A stretch of DNA of 64,000 nucleotides from Cadophora sp. MPI-SDFR-AT-0126 (GCA_020747065.1 JAGMVK010000026.1:62001-126000); one strand, 5' to 3'; positions 24,956 to 37,075 are shown, counted from the first letter of the stretch. Program-made: numbers and translations. Notes: generated by a model from the letters alone, not told the origin.

Positions 24956-27099
24956 CTACTGTGCTGGCAGGCTAACAACAGGCACAATTATGGTCGAATC
25001 ATACTTGCCACCGAAATGAATGGTGTGCTGACCTACGTTCAGATTCTCAAGCTTCGCATCAATGTGGCTGGGGAAATCCGAGCTCGTATCAATGAACCCT
25101 TGAACACGGAAGAGCAGACTCTCCCCAGCCTCGAAGTGGATACCCATAGGCCAAAGCGAGATTTCCAGCTTCACAATATCACCTGGAGCAACCTTTTCCT
25201 CTTTGTCGTGCGGGTGATATGGAATCATGTGGGTGCTTCGTTTTGGGTCCTGAGCACGGTGCGAAGCACGCAGGATACCCGTTGGCCCAGTGTACTGTTG
25301 ACAGAAACCCGGTCAATATCCCGTCTTGGCTATTGTGATATCATGTCTGACCGGGCCAATCAACTTACTTTAATTGTCTGAGCCATAGGCACATCGTGCT
25401 GGGTGTTGACTCCTTCAGGAAGATCTTCCCACGGAACGTTGACATGTTCCAAAACTTCTCCACTGCTGCTCAACTTGCGAATGCCCACGTAGACATCCAT
25501 GTCGTCCAAGTCTTTGCAAGACATCCAAAGCTCCGCCTTCGAATGACCAACAAGCGTGGTTGCTTTGTCGAAGGTCAGTACAAACTCGGACGGCTTTGCT
25601 TGGTAGCTATCCGCCTGGTGGGTAACGGAGCCCTCGTTATGTTGCGGGAAGCTGGCCAATTTTCCAGACTCCTGGAGGTAAAGTTTGCGATACTCCGCTC
25701 CAGGTACTGGATAGTCTGCATAGGGTACGTCCCATTTCGGGCCCTGTCGCGAAATTTCAGAGATTTTTCTACAAGCCTCTGTCAAGTGAATCAACTTACA
25801 GCCTCAGACCGATTCCCATATGTGAGAATGGAGATCCTCGCTTTGGGGGTCTGTTCCCAACCATTATCGATACCCTTTAGATACCGATCGTAGAACTTTT
25901 GCAGGTCATCGATGTACCTTGAAGTGTAGAGATCGAACCATTCCTGAGTCGCATGAAAGCGGATCCATTTGTCTTTTGAGGGAGCCTTATCCCAACCTCT
26001 CACGGTACCAGATCCATGATTTCCAGAAGAATAGCTTGCAACCGCATATATGGGTAGTGTAAGCTTGCTGGTGTCGTAGACTTTGTCCTCCCAATATCCA
26101 TTGAACAATTTGTATTTGGAGAATGCTCCGAAGATGTCTTCCCGATTATTTCGACCACGAATCGTTTTGTTGAAGATGAAGGAAGTGAAGCTGATCTTAG
26201 TGACACCACCACGGCAGATCATGTCGCGATAAAAATCTGTAAATGCCTCCCAAGGTGCTATGCACTTGAGTGAAGGTGGCTTTTCGATAGCGGTCGCCCA
26301 CTGCTCCGTCGCCAGCCAAGAGTTGCCACACATACTGACAGCACCATTGCACCATGATTGCGCTGCGATGTATTCCACTGTATCGTAGCCATCCAGACCT
26401 GATTGTAGTCAGTAATCACAGGGCCAGTCTTCCTGGCATAATTAGTCACCTACCCCTCTGACTTCCCTCAATATACAGGTCGCCTTCACTCTCCCAGCTG
26501 CCTCGAATGTTGACATTGACGACCGCATAGCCTCGAGGGCACCATTCGGCAGGGTCTGGCCTGCGGTGTCTGGTCAGTAAGCCATATCTGAGGTCTTATG
26601 TCAAGGTTTTTACCCCTCGAATTTCTCCAATCCAGATGTGCGGCTCTCTGGTAAACCAAGTCGGAAGGGAATGTTGTCAAATATCCGAAATCCTTATCGC
26701 AACATCACGGTCAGCTTTGGCTCCAAGTTGTCAGAATCAATCACGAACCGGCTCCATTTTTACCGTACGGGCTCACCGCTAATATGGCTGGGACTTTCTT
26801 GTCTGTAACAGGCCTGAAAATATCACAGTAGATCTTTGCGAGCAGTCAATAGTATTCTGTTGGATTCATTGCATTGGACGCACCTTGACTCCGTCTCGAA
26901 GTGGAATCGCAACCTCTTCGTCAAATACGGTCTCTTCGTGAAATGGACGTCTACCTTCCGCAAATCGCCATCCCACAGGCAGAGTCCTGGTGTTTGGAGT
27001 TTGCTTTTTGTACGGAAACATCGCAGTCTCGTCCTCAGGTCGGACAGTAGGTGTCCAGGAGATGGGGAACCCCCCAAAGTCAAGCTTCGGACCAGTCAT
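24956..27099 (-). CDS. CocE/NonD-family alpha/beta hydrolase (X-Pro dipeptidyl-peptidase S15 superfamily)
   Basis: Seven exons fit without a break: 27099-26884, 26833-26749, 26692-26614, 26560-26454, 26398-25800, 25743-25369, 25294-24956. They total 1800 nt and 599 aa. The N-terminal part carries VAIPLRDGVK, the typical opening of the peptidase S15 domain. RGYAVVNVNIRGSWESEGD and GYDTVEYIAAQSW follow, and then the probable nucleophile serine in MCGNSWLA. The C-terminal half is a beta-rich jelly-roll (GPTGILRASHRAQD; KLEISLWPMGIHFEAGESLLF) typical of CocE-like esterases. These enzymes cleave esters or amides; cocaine esterase is the best-known example. An exact TCCGCGGA lies 156 bp before the ATG. 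I infer it removes an acyl group from the cluster substrate. Confidence 0.9.
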
Positions 27100-27884
27100 G
27101 ATGCAGTTGTGCTGAATATTAGAATTGATTTGTTCCCAAGACACAATGCACTTCCAGATAATGGTTTGGACGTTCTTAAGGATTTCCTGTTGCATATAGT
27201 ACACTGCTAGTATTACGAGACGCATCAATACCGAACTCCGCAGGTCGTCTTGGTTTCCGCGGAACTCTAAATGCTTCCGCTGTGGGGGATATTGCCGACA
27301 GTGAGTCTCATTTGTTTATCATGGGGCTTTGAAATTACACTTCCATGGAAAGCGTTATCGACTAAGCTCGAACATCGGTTCACGAACGCAAGTGGTTGTA
27401 AATCCCGCATCCCACGGCTGGGGGCAAACAGGATGCACAATGGACAGTTTCGGACTATCACGTGTGGGGACCGTGAGCATCTGCACTGCCACCAACAAAC
27501 TAATAATGGTTCCTTTTACCAAAGGATTGAACATTAAGTGATACATTGAGCTTTGGATAGCCTTTGGTCAATTATACTCGAATGGCCATGAACATGGACG
27601 TTGACAGATCTACTAGTGTTCTTTTGAGCTTCCTTGGTAAAGAAAAAGGCCTAGCGCGTCTAAATATCGATTGTAGAACAATCTGCCATGTCAAAAGATA
27701 AGCACATACTCGCAGAGTCAAAGAAAGGTTATGACTGTGAAGCGTGGTGATTTAAGCTAGTGAAATTATACATAATACCAGGAATAGTAAATGAAGTACT
27801 AATAAGTCAGCACTCTATTGAATTGAGTCAGGAGCCCGGCGCCTCAAACAATAATCAACGAAAGAAGATCTATTCGACAAGAAA
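27100..27884. other. Intergenic region upstream of the CocE-type hydrolase
   Basis: About 785 bp. The promoter site at 27256 is the only feature I can support. Several small open frames are not protein-like. Confidence 0.5.
27256..27263. promoter_or_regulatory. TCCGCGGA palindrome, cluster copy 4 (CocE-type hydrolase promoter)
   Basis: Exact palindrome, extended to 10 bp as TTCCGCGGAA, with 156 bp between it and the hydrolase start codon. Confidence 0.65.
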
Positions 27885-29797
27885 CTAAGACGGATGTGCT
27901 ATACGAGCATCCAAAATTGCAGAGACGCCGTTTTGCACCGCGTTTACAGCTTCAGGCAGCTTTCGCGCCAGTTCTTCCACGGTACTGGCTAGCCCTCCCC
28001 AGCATTTCCCTCCTGATGCACCCTTTGCAATCATCGAGTAATCCGGATTTGGCGCGAATGAAATATTCAACTCTTCGTTGCTGACCTTGGATCCCAGTCC
28101 ATCGGGATGGACAAGAAGTAAAGACTTTCTAGGCGCATTCCAACCTGCGAAGCAACAAACATCAGCTCAACATCTTTCACAACATGGTTCAACCATTAGT
28201 CGGTAGGAGTATCACTGTATCACTTACCATTGTTATTAAGCACTATAGTCAAGACTGGTATCTCGTACCTCTGCGCAATCCAGTACACGCTGGCGGGGAT
28301 CGAGAAGAGGAAACAACCATCGCCAATGATTTGGCACACAAATTTACCTTTGCCACCATGACGAGCGACAGTGGCTAATTTGATACCAAGAGCTGCGCCA
28401 CCCGACCAGCCCAGTCCGCCTGCTCCTGAACTAAATACACTTCCCGGCAATGTTGCCTGTATTTGGTCTGCGACAGTAAATGTATTGGTCACAGCTTCGA
28501 TGACCCAGACGGTGTCCTTCGGGCAAGCCTTCCGGACTTGTGAGATTAGAAAGCCGCACCCAAACGAGTTATCAGGATTCGGCTCAGCCTGTGAGGCTAT
28601 ATCCTCCAGCTTTCTAGCATATGAAGATTGGAGTGCCGACCAGCGATTTGCGTATTGCTCCTGGTTCGCGCTTATTCGATCCGAGTGCTCAACCTTCAGA
28701 GTTTGGATGATTTGGCCAAGTGAAAATACGGTGTTGACGCGACACCGTAGAATGGCGTCGATGTAGAAGAGAGGCATTTGCTGTTTCAGAGGGTCGACAT
28801 CGAAATGGATAATTTTAGTGCCATCGGCGGGTTTGCACTGTGTGTTGATCCATGGAACATCGCAATCGAGTACTAAAATCAAATCCGCCGTGCGGATCGC
28901 ATCATCCGATCCGTATCTCACGCTCAGCCAGCCAGGATGATCTGCAGGGAAGCAAAGATCTGAACCAGCAGTATCAAGAACACGTAAGCCTTTGATAACA
29001 TTCGCCAGCTCTACAAGTAAGGGTACCACAGCGATGTCTCGTCCGCTGTATCCAGTGATGATCAGAGGCTCCTGGGCAGACAACAAGCTTTCAGCGACAA
29101 GGCTCAATTGCTTTGGTGTCAAGCCACCGAGCTCGACAGGGCTCCAAAATTCCTGGTGTATCGCGTATGGCTCTATAACCTCTTCCATTACCTCCCGCGT
29201 TGCTTGCAAGTAAACAGGACCTTTTGGTTCGGATGCAGCGAAACTCAGCGCTCTATTTACGACCTGTTTAACGTTCTTTCCTTTTTTCAATTCGGTCGTG
29301 TAACGACAATATTGTGCTACAATCGCTTTCTGGTCCGGGACGTCTTGTAGCCAGTGGATGAACTCAGTTCTGCTTCCGCGATATTCGCCTTCCAGCGTAC
29401 ACGGAGATAGACCAGCGAAAACCAAGACAGGCACACGGCCGACACTGGCATTATGTATGGCACACCCGAGTGCCTGGGTTCCAACGTCGACATGAACGAT
29501 GACGGCTTGAGCTTCTCCTGTGACACGAGCGTAGCCATCGGCCATCGACAGAGCCACCATCTCGCTTGGGCAGGTGATGAATGTAGGGATGCTTTGCGGC
29601 TTCTCACGTTGGCCTCTCACCATTGCCTCCATGATACTAGGATGATCAGATCCTAGATTTACAAAGCAGTATCGCACGCCAGCCTAGACAAGGTCTTGTC
29701 AGCAAAGTTCCGAAGGTCGTTCATTTTTCTGCTGTATCAGAGGTAAATACGCACAGCCCATAGCGCCTCAAAGAAGGCTGATGATGCCGTGTAATCC
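27885..29797 (-). CDS. Thiamine-diphosphate-dependent enzyme, acetolactate synthase/benzoylformate decarboxylase-like; first exon unresolved
   Basis: Three exons are clear: 29797-29755, 29683-28228, 28144-27885, encoding about 585 aa. The pyrimidine-binding domain shows CPSEMVALSMADGYARVTG with the expected catalytic-type glutamate. The central domain resembles the TPP middle fold. The ThDP-binding motif is GDGCFLFSIPASVYW followed about 27 residues later by LNNNGW. Relatives include acetolactate synthases, 2-hydroxyacyl-CoA lyase, benzaldehyde lyase and decarboxylases of 2-oxo acids. The frame has no ATG before the first clear exon. One possible start exon at 30104-30073 (phase 2, donor GTAGTC) would join in frame, but it is weakly supported. 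In this cluster the enzyme could add to or remove a carbonyl unit from an aromatic aldehyde or oxo acid (inference). Confidence 0.85.
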
Positions 29798-30353
29798 CTG
29801 TTGCTATCATCAGCAAGTCAATTACTGTGAACATGGCTTCTCATTCTCACATGCTGCCCGAAATGTGAAGGTAGATCTCAGAAGATCAAGTGTGTGGAAC
29901 GTGTTCCAATTGTAATACTTCCTAGCAATCGAAAGCTGAGGGCATCAACGATTTACGAAGGGACGAGCTGAATGACTATTGATTGGAAGACAGAAAAATT
30001 ATCTCGGCTTAGAACGACGGCATGTCAACCGATCCACAACAGGACAAAGGTAGAAGATGCCCGAAAGACTACTGTGGTGGAATTTGAGGTCCAGCTTCTT
30101 GCATATCTGCGGGGTTCACAACCTTGCGCGGCACGCTTGATGTTCCGCGGAACATCAGCGCGGGACCTACGTGTATTAGCGCTTGACTTGGACAAGATGA
30201 ACTTGAGCTCGGATGAATTGTTAATTCCAAGCGACACTCTGCTCGACACCAGATGCATTTTGTTTTTCTGAATACATCTAGATACGCATATGCATTAAAA
30301 TATTCTTTATCAACATCATTTTCAACCGACAGTAAACTAACTGATCAGTCCAA
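29798..30353. other. Divergent promoter region with a 20-bp palindrome
   Basis: The region lies between the divergent ThDP-enzyme and alpha/beta hydrolase genes. It carries the longest form of the cluster palindrome and probably the unresolved first exon of the ThDP gene. Confidence 0.55.
30138..30157. promoter_or_regulatory. 20-bp perfect palindrome centred on TCCGCGGA, cluster copy 5
   Basis: The core TCCGCGGA at 30144-30151 is flanked by perfectly inverted arms (TGATGT..ACATCA). It lies between divergent genes, 202 bp (core edge) before the hydrolase start codon, so it could serve both. Confidence 0.65.
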
Positions 30354-31414
30354 ATGGCAAGCGTTGATTATGTCTTCAAGACAGTGAAGTACGGGGCCCA
30401 GGCAGTAAACCTGTCGGCCACCGTCCACTTGCCTAAGGTCAAAGGCTCAGTAAAAGGAATTGGTAAGAATCTCGATGGATAGTACGTCTGCTTATGGAAA
30501 ACCAGCTAATTCAAGCGCTAGCCTTACATTTCCACGGAGGCGGCTATGTTGTAGGCAGTCGTGCAATGTTCCCAGCTGCACACGTTGAAGCCTTGAATGA
30601 AGCTGGATTTGTCGCTGTGTCATCAGACTATCGTCTATCTCCGACGATCTCAGTCCTTGATGGACCAGTCTCAGATTCAATAGCTGCATACCACTGGACG
30701 CAGAATGAGCTTCCCGTACTGCTGGAGAAAGAGCATGGCATCCAAGTGAACGGCAAGAATATCGTCACCCTTGGTCACTCATGTGGTGGAGGTCTTGCAT
30801 TGCTGATGGTGAGTGAAGGTTGGGTTAATTATGAGGATGATTGTTAAGACAGTATGCACTTCTAGGCTTCCCTTGCCCATCCGCCCAAAGCTATTCTGGA
30901 TTTATTCGGTTTTAAATATCTTCGTGATCCTTTCTATCATACCGCAGTCAGCACTCCACCCTCGGCTGGAGCCCCAGATCCCCCCTCTGCCGACTTCATC
31001 GCCCAGGTATTCGAACAAATTCCTCCTCCAACTGCTGCTCCTCCTCCCTTCGGACCCAATGGACCTGATCTGAGCACCCCACGCGGCGCCTATTTGATTA
31101 CATCCGTCAGGAATGGTATTGCATTTGATGATATCATCGCCGAGGATGAGTACGATCGAGTGGACCCAGAGAGACTGTTTAAAAATCCCGATTTTCCCCC
31201 GACATTCTTCGTTCAAGGGACAGGTGATGTTGTGGTTGACGCCAAATTCTCGAAGTGGGCCCATGCAGAGCTTAAGAAAAATGGAGTGCAGACCGAACTG
31301 TGTCTCGTAGAGGGTGCAGCTCATGGTTTTGATGCTAGGTTGAAGCGTAGTGATGCTGCTTTTGAGCCTATCCAGAAAGGCGTGGACTTCCTGACACAAT
31401 ACGTGGGCAAGTAG
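30354..31414 (+). CDS. Alpha/beta hydrolase fold-3 (hormone-sensitive-lipase-like) esterase
   Basis: Three exons, 30354-30462, 30516-30808 and 30866-31414, give 951 nt and 316 aa. The oxyanion-hole motif is seen in LHFHGGGYVVGS. The nucleophile elbow is GHSCGG, with serine as the expected catalytic residue. The acid probably lies in VQGTGDVVVDA and the histidine in EGAAHGFDA. An insertion in the cap region is rich in proline and alanine (FEQIPPPTAAPPPFGPNG). No signal peptide is visible, so a cytosolic enzyme is likely. It is divergent from the ThDP enzyme across a region with a 20-bp palindrome. It is the second hydrolase of the cluster; ester or lactone hydrolysis of an intermediate is an inference. 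Confidence 0.9.
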
Positions 31415-32679
31415 AAGCCATGAGCTCTTCCAGATTCTTTTCTTGGCCTGTAGTTTCGAGTATGTTGCAGCAGTAGTTACAGCCCTTGAGCTTTCAAATC
31501 GAATGGATTATAAGGAAATTGTCCAGAGAAGCTACACTGTTCCTGGATACTGTATGATTGATGAGGTGCGGTCGTGTTGACAACGTTAAGCCTTGCTGAG
31601 AATTTCAAGCAAATAAAGGAGGATTCTGGATATACACAAGTTGTGTAGAACGGTACAATGATGACGATAATGACTGTCTATGTATGGCTGAGCTCAAATC
31701 GGAATACGCTAATCTTCATCACACAGTCGCTCCCCCAGATTATCTTCATTATTCTTGACACCATTCGAAGGTACAAAGAGCTCCATACTCTCCTCCTTCA
31801 ATGACTGCTTCTGTGCAAAATGGCCTTGTGTGCGGTCACTACTACTCGAGCTCAAAATTGTTGCCTAAAATTGAAAAACCATCATTAGTTATGGGAAAAC
31901 CGGTTGCAGCCGCATATGCGCTGGCTGGATCAATTTTCAGACACATGAGGATATTCCATGGGCTCGCTAGATGTCGTGGGCCGAAATCGCTTCAGGGGTT
32001 TATTCCAAATAGTTTTTGTACTGCTCACGTGGCTGACCGCCTTGAAACATCCGCGGAAAGTAAATGCGCGTTAGACAAGGACGTTTAGTCAGAAATAGGC
32101 TGCAATCCCAATAGCGGAGACAGCATGACTCCGAAGGCGAGTGTGGGGATCGACAGTAGAAGTAAGTGTAAATGTGGAGAGCATGGTGGGGAAAATGGCC
32201 GGCATTGTGCGCGAAATAGGGTGAGGGGAATGGAGTGGGGGAAACGATGTGGGGGTACGAAGAAGAGTGGGGAAATGGAGTGGGCCATGGGAAAGAAAAG
32301 ATATATTCCTCTTCTCAACGTATGCAAATCGTCAAGTTCGGCGGAAAAGGCAAGTCGTGACATATCTCTACAAATGACTCAGCCGTGACCCGAATTTCAT
32401 GGCAAGTCACTGACTATACGTATTCTCTAATCAGAATTCTTTCACCCATACAATCACTAGAACGTAGGTTGCAAAGCAGATGTAAGACAAGCCTATGTTA
32501 ATTACAGATATCTCGCATTCCATCTCTTCCGTTTTTGACTAGGCTGAGAACTGTTGCCGGTGCGCAAGTTCTAACATCGATACATATTAGGTATGTACAA
32601 GTTATGGGTGATACCAAATAGGTAGTCGATCTTCAAGTGCCAGGTTGTTAGATGTCTGTTCATATAGCAACGGAAGCTC
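31415..32679. other. Gene-poor 1.3-kb region between convergent cluster genes
   Basis: No intact gene is supported. The region holds the sixth exact palindrome at 32050 although both neighbouring genes end here. A G-rich stretch with GTGGGG-like words lies at 32180-32290. Confidence 0.5.
32050..32057. promoter_or_regulatory. TCCGCGGA palindrome, cluster copy 6
   Basis: Exact palindrome between two 3' gene ends, with no adjacent start codon that I can support. Confidence 0.45.
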
Positions 32680-34593
32680 CTACTCTCCCGTTTCTCTATC
32701 TACGTTCCAGTGGACGAGCTTCATCAGGCCCCAGTTGAAAGTGGCGAAGCGGATCCTCTGGCCCCAGATGTACAAGGGAATCCACAATGATAGAACTACG
32801 AAGCTAAAGCCTGCCATGGTTGAGAATGCTCCTGCATAGCCGTCTTTGTCTACCCATGGATTTGCGTAGAAGGACATGAGAAATGTGATGGCAGCTAAAA
32901 CGTCCGTTAGTGAAGTACTGAAAAGCATCCGGTGAAGTGTGAAATCCTTACACTTGAAAACAATCTGGCTCACCACGATCTCACCAGCAATTGGTCTGTA
33001 ACAGTCAATTGTATATACCACAGAGATACCAATCGCAGCACTGCTGCCGACAGAGACTATTGAGAAAATGTCAGCAAAGCTTTCTTCAAACTTAGGATAG
33101 CAAGAAGTATACTTACAAACGAATAATCCCAATGTAGGGACAATCCAGTGCGTCTTAAAGTGTATCCCCAGGCCATACAGGAGAAGTGATGCAGGATAAG
33201 CGACCATAGCGACGCTCACCGCGGGGAGACGCATTTCTGGCTCTCGAACACCACCATTCTTGGTAGTCGAGCGATTGGCTAATTTGTCTGATAGATAGCC
33301 ACCAAAAGGAATGCCCAGCAAGTTACCCACAATACTAGAGATCCAGACCAATCCTATCTGCCAGACTGTAAAGTGATAAACCTGAGAGAAAGCGGTTGCG
33401 ATTGTCGTGCCCATGACGACGAAGATCCCAATTCCTATGCCGAAAGAAACTGTGGACCACAAGACAGGAGGTAATAAGACGACTGGCACAGGACGGAAGG
33501 CGATTTTCCAGATGGACTCGTCGGTTAGAGGGGTACTGGAGAAGGCCATACGCTGCTTATATGTTTTCAGAGGAATCGTGCTGGAATCATCGACCCGCTC
33601 CACTTGGGACACCTTGGAGTCTTCATCTTTGACAACAACAACGGTTCGTTCCTCTCGTCCGCTCACGTCGCGTTGATACGCGGTCTCAGGCATGGTGAAG
33701 AAAATCAAGACCGTCGTAGCTAGCACAACAGCAGAGCACAAGTAGTGAAACGATCTCCATGACTGTGAAATTGACATGAGCCCAGATATCAGTGATCCAA
33801 GGGCGGCACCAGTTGACAAGGCAGCCGAGTACATCCTATGAAGTATTGGTAAGCTTTTGAGCAGAGTAGCTGGACGATCTGAAGAGTTTCGTACGCTGTC
33901 ATGCGACCTCTTTCGTGGAGGAAGAACAGGTCCGCGATGGTGAGGGGAGCGACGCACTCAGCGCCGCCCGAGAACCATGATGCTACGATTCTGGATGCCA
34001 GCAAGCTATTGTAAGAGGTAGCACGTGCTGACCAGATGCAACACAGACCAAAAGCGAGAAAGGTCGATACATAGACCACGCGGCGGCCATATTTGACAGC
34101 GAGAGGAACCCATAATATGTTAGACACGCCAGCGGCTGCAGAGGTCGTGGAGAAGAGCAAAGCCACTTTGGTGACTGCAGATTGGAATTTCGCAATCGAT
34201 ACCGGATTCAAAGAGGGAGGATTCGCTGGTGATGGTGGGAACGCGCCGAAGAGGTCGATGACAATATCGACTAGGACAGTCGAGGGGCCAGCTGCAAAGA
34301 AATTGACCCAAGTCAATGCTATGCAGACGAGAATAGCAAGGTATATCTTGAAGCCTTGTGACCTGGAAGCAAAACTTCAGGTTAACAACTTGCGAAGCGT
34401 AAGCCTGTTTCCGTAACCGGACGAGGCAAACCTACCAATTGAGGGGATCATTGGGATCCGACGAAGGCTGCGGTACACGGATAGTGGCTCCTGTCGTATC
34501 TTGAAGACGTACATGGCCGAGTGTCTGTATGTGTTCAAGAGGGGCAGTATCATTGCCGGAGCTGGTGGCTTCCAAGTTGCGTTGCGGCGCCAT
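32680..34593 (-). CDS. Major facilitator superfamily transporter, drug:H+ antiporter-like
   Basis: Five exons: 34593-34436, 34362-33895, 33835-33117, 33056-32952, 32894-32680, giving 1665 nt and 554 aa. A polar N-terminus ends in DPNDPLNWS, the typical lead-in of fungal DHA1 (Tpo-like) transporters, followed by the first helix. About 12 membrane segments can be counted. The cytosolic loop between helices 6 and 7 is charged (ETAYQRDVSGREERTVV..). KYGRRVVYVSTFLAFG matches the MFS loop 2-3 signature. Located inside the cluster and divergent from the dioxygenase gene, it may export the toxic substrate or a product; a role in uptake is also possible. Confidence 0.9.
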
Positions 34594-35307
34594 GACGGCA
34601 ACAGGACATGGATTGAAGGGCGATCGATATGTGAGTTGAGAATGTAAAGTTCACGCAGATCAAGGTGGAGTGAGGTGCGGTGTGTTATGTAGATACAACA
34701 GGGGATAATCAAGGTCGAACAGTCTGGCGTAGCTCGGGGAGCTGGGGAAGTAAATACACTCCAGGTTTCGCTTACCACCTAAGTTACTACCGAGGAACCA
34801 ATCGGTTCTTATCGAAAGCCCAATTTGCTGCGAAGCTCTCAGGTCTAGAGTTTTTCGATTCTAGACTGCACCGTGGCGTGTGTTCTAGATATGGCGCGAG
34901 TTCGCGGGGAACCCAGTCAAGTGTTGGATATTCCACAGATGAGACTGAGCCAGACTGCAACAGGATCTCGGCCATCGTCGTCGTCGTCGTTGTCGTCCAT
35001 GATCCGGCATCCAGCTTCCCGGGCCATCCGCCACTTTGGTGCGGAATATTGAACCCTTCCACCACAAGGATTCCGATTCCGCGGAGCCTTCCACACTTCC
35101 ACGCCCATTTCCCTCGGCGCTCGATCACGTGGCTAAACAACATTTAGAACAATGCCAAGTAAGAGTGATGATGATCAATGCGGTATACTCTGTTTCTTAT
35201 ATCATGAGTCGCCAAATCCGTGGCAGAAGTCGAGGAGATGAGTGCCTCATTTTGCACTTGCACCAATCACGAGATACGTACACTGCTGTATCTTTGCCCC
35301 TTCGACA
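34594..35307. other. Divergent promoter region between the MFS transporter and the dioxygenase
   Basis: About 710 bp containing the seventh exact palindrome and a short GTC trinucleotide repeat at about 34975-34997. Open frames here arise from the repeat. Confidence 0.55.
35078..35085. promoter_or_regulatory. TCCGCGGA palindrome, cluster copy 7 (MFS/dioxygenase promoter)
   Basis: Exact palindrome between divergent genes: 222 bp before the dioxygenase start codon and 484 bp before the transporter start codon. Confidence 0.6.
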
Positions 35308-37075
35308 ATGACAACACCACTAGGCGACCCAGAGCCGCAGACCGTGCTCCCAGTGTACGTACAGAACGAAAAGAGCCAGTATGAAGAGCACTTTGGCCTC
35401 ACCTCACCATGGGAAACTTACTACCATCCTATCGACACTGCCCCCCAGGGGCGATTCGAATGCGAAATAGACGACCTCGTTGTGTTTGGCGATATTCCCA
35501 AAGAGATCAGTGGAACCTGGTATCGCATACTCATTGACCCTCACTTCGTTCCAAAGAAGGGAACCCCCTTCGTCGATGGGGATGGGCATGTCTGCGCATT
35601 CCGCGTGCAAGACGGCAAGATCTCAATGAAACTCAAGTACGTCCATACAGAGAGATGGCTTTTGGAACGCAAGGCCGGGCGCCGTCTTTTCGGTCGCTAT
35701 AGGAACCCTTTCGACATCCATCCCTGCGTGCAGCTTGCGAATGACACCACTGCCAACACCAATATCATCTACTGGGGCGGTCGCCTTCTGGCGTTGGCAG
35801 AGAGGGGGTTACCATACGCTCTGGATCCAGACACCCTTGAGACATTGGGTGCAGATCCTTTCGGCGGTCAAACTATTGCGAAAACCTTTGCCGCGCATCC
35901 TAAAGTCGATCCTCACACAAATGAGCTGGTCACTTGGAGTTATTCTGCCAAGGGCCTTAGCACTCGGGACGTGTGCACCTATTCGATTGACCCAAACGGA
36001 CGCATTTCAAATGAACACTGGTACAAGCAAGATAAACCCGGATGGCCACATGATGGTTGGATTACCGATAATTGGATCATTCTTTCCAACATGCCTTTTG
36101 GTGTCCACAGCGACGAGGAGATGAAAAAAGGGGGAGACTACTGGCATTTCATTCCAGATCAACCTTCGGAATTTCTTGTCAGTCCACGCAAGGCCGACTC
36201 CCCATTTCATCCAGGTAAGGACTTTTCCCTATGAATTCCACCACGTCTTATGTGTAGGAAACTTGAGATTTCCGGTGTCAGTACCATGTCATTGATGATT
36301 CTTCTTCCTCATTTTGAGACCACGCAGTAGATCAGTGCTAATCCGTTTTTTAGGCTGGAAACCTGGAGAGTTCCGTAAATATACCGCGCCGCCAGGGTTG
36401 GTTATTCACACTGGCAACGCATGGGAGGAAGAAGACGGGATTCTAAAACTTGAGAGCCACCATCTCACTTTCAATGTTTTCGATTTTTTCAACCCGAAGG
36501 ATTACAAACGCCCCCCAGGAAAGCCCAGTGGGGACTGGAAACGCTGGACTTTGGACCTTTCTAAACCGGATGGAACTGCACTGCCGCCACCTGAGACGCT
36601 TTTGGAGGGAATCTTTGACTTCCCTATCTTCGATGAACGTATGACTGGCCGAAAGACCCGGCTGGTCTACATGGGTGGCATGAGTGCTCCGAATGATCGT
36701 GCACAACCCCGCTTCAATTCAGTCATCAAGTTGAATACTGAAACTGGCGAGAAACATGTTTTCCGTGGTCCTGAGGACACCACCATTATGGAGCCGGCAT
36801 ATATCCCTAGGGGCCCCGATTGTGAAGAAGGTGATGGCTGGATCATTTTCTACAATGCGAGAGACTCATCACCCAAAGGAGAACTAGTCATTCTCGACTG
36901 CAAAGATTTTTCGAAGCCGGTCGCCATCGCCCAGTTACCCTTTCAAATGCGCAATCAAGTCCACGGAAACTGGGTTCAGAATCCACACCCTGAGACACCT
37001 CTGCCGTTGATTTCAGGTCCTATCAAAGATATTACGCCTACCTCTGCGTACTCACAGCTGAATAGGCTTTCGTAG
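35308..37075 (+). CDS. Carotenoid-cleavage/lignostilbene dioxygenase-family enzyme
   Basis: Two exons, 35308-36214 and 36354-37075, give 1629 nt and 542 aa. The four conserved iron-binding histidines of the family are visible: in FAAHPKVDPHT, WPHDGWITDNW, VIHTGNAWEEEDG and QVHGNWV. The N-terminal IPKEISGTWYRI and FVDGDGHVCAFRVQDG segments are also family hallmarks. Members use Fe(II) and O2 to split a C=C bond in carotenoids or in stilbenes such as resveratrol or lignostilbenes, giving two aldehydes. No carotenoid biosynthesis gene is seen, whereas aromatic hydroxylase genes share the region, so a stilbene-type substrate is the better guess. The frame is open upstream of the ATG, but there is no earlier ATG. 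Confidence 0.92.
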
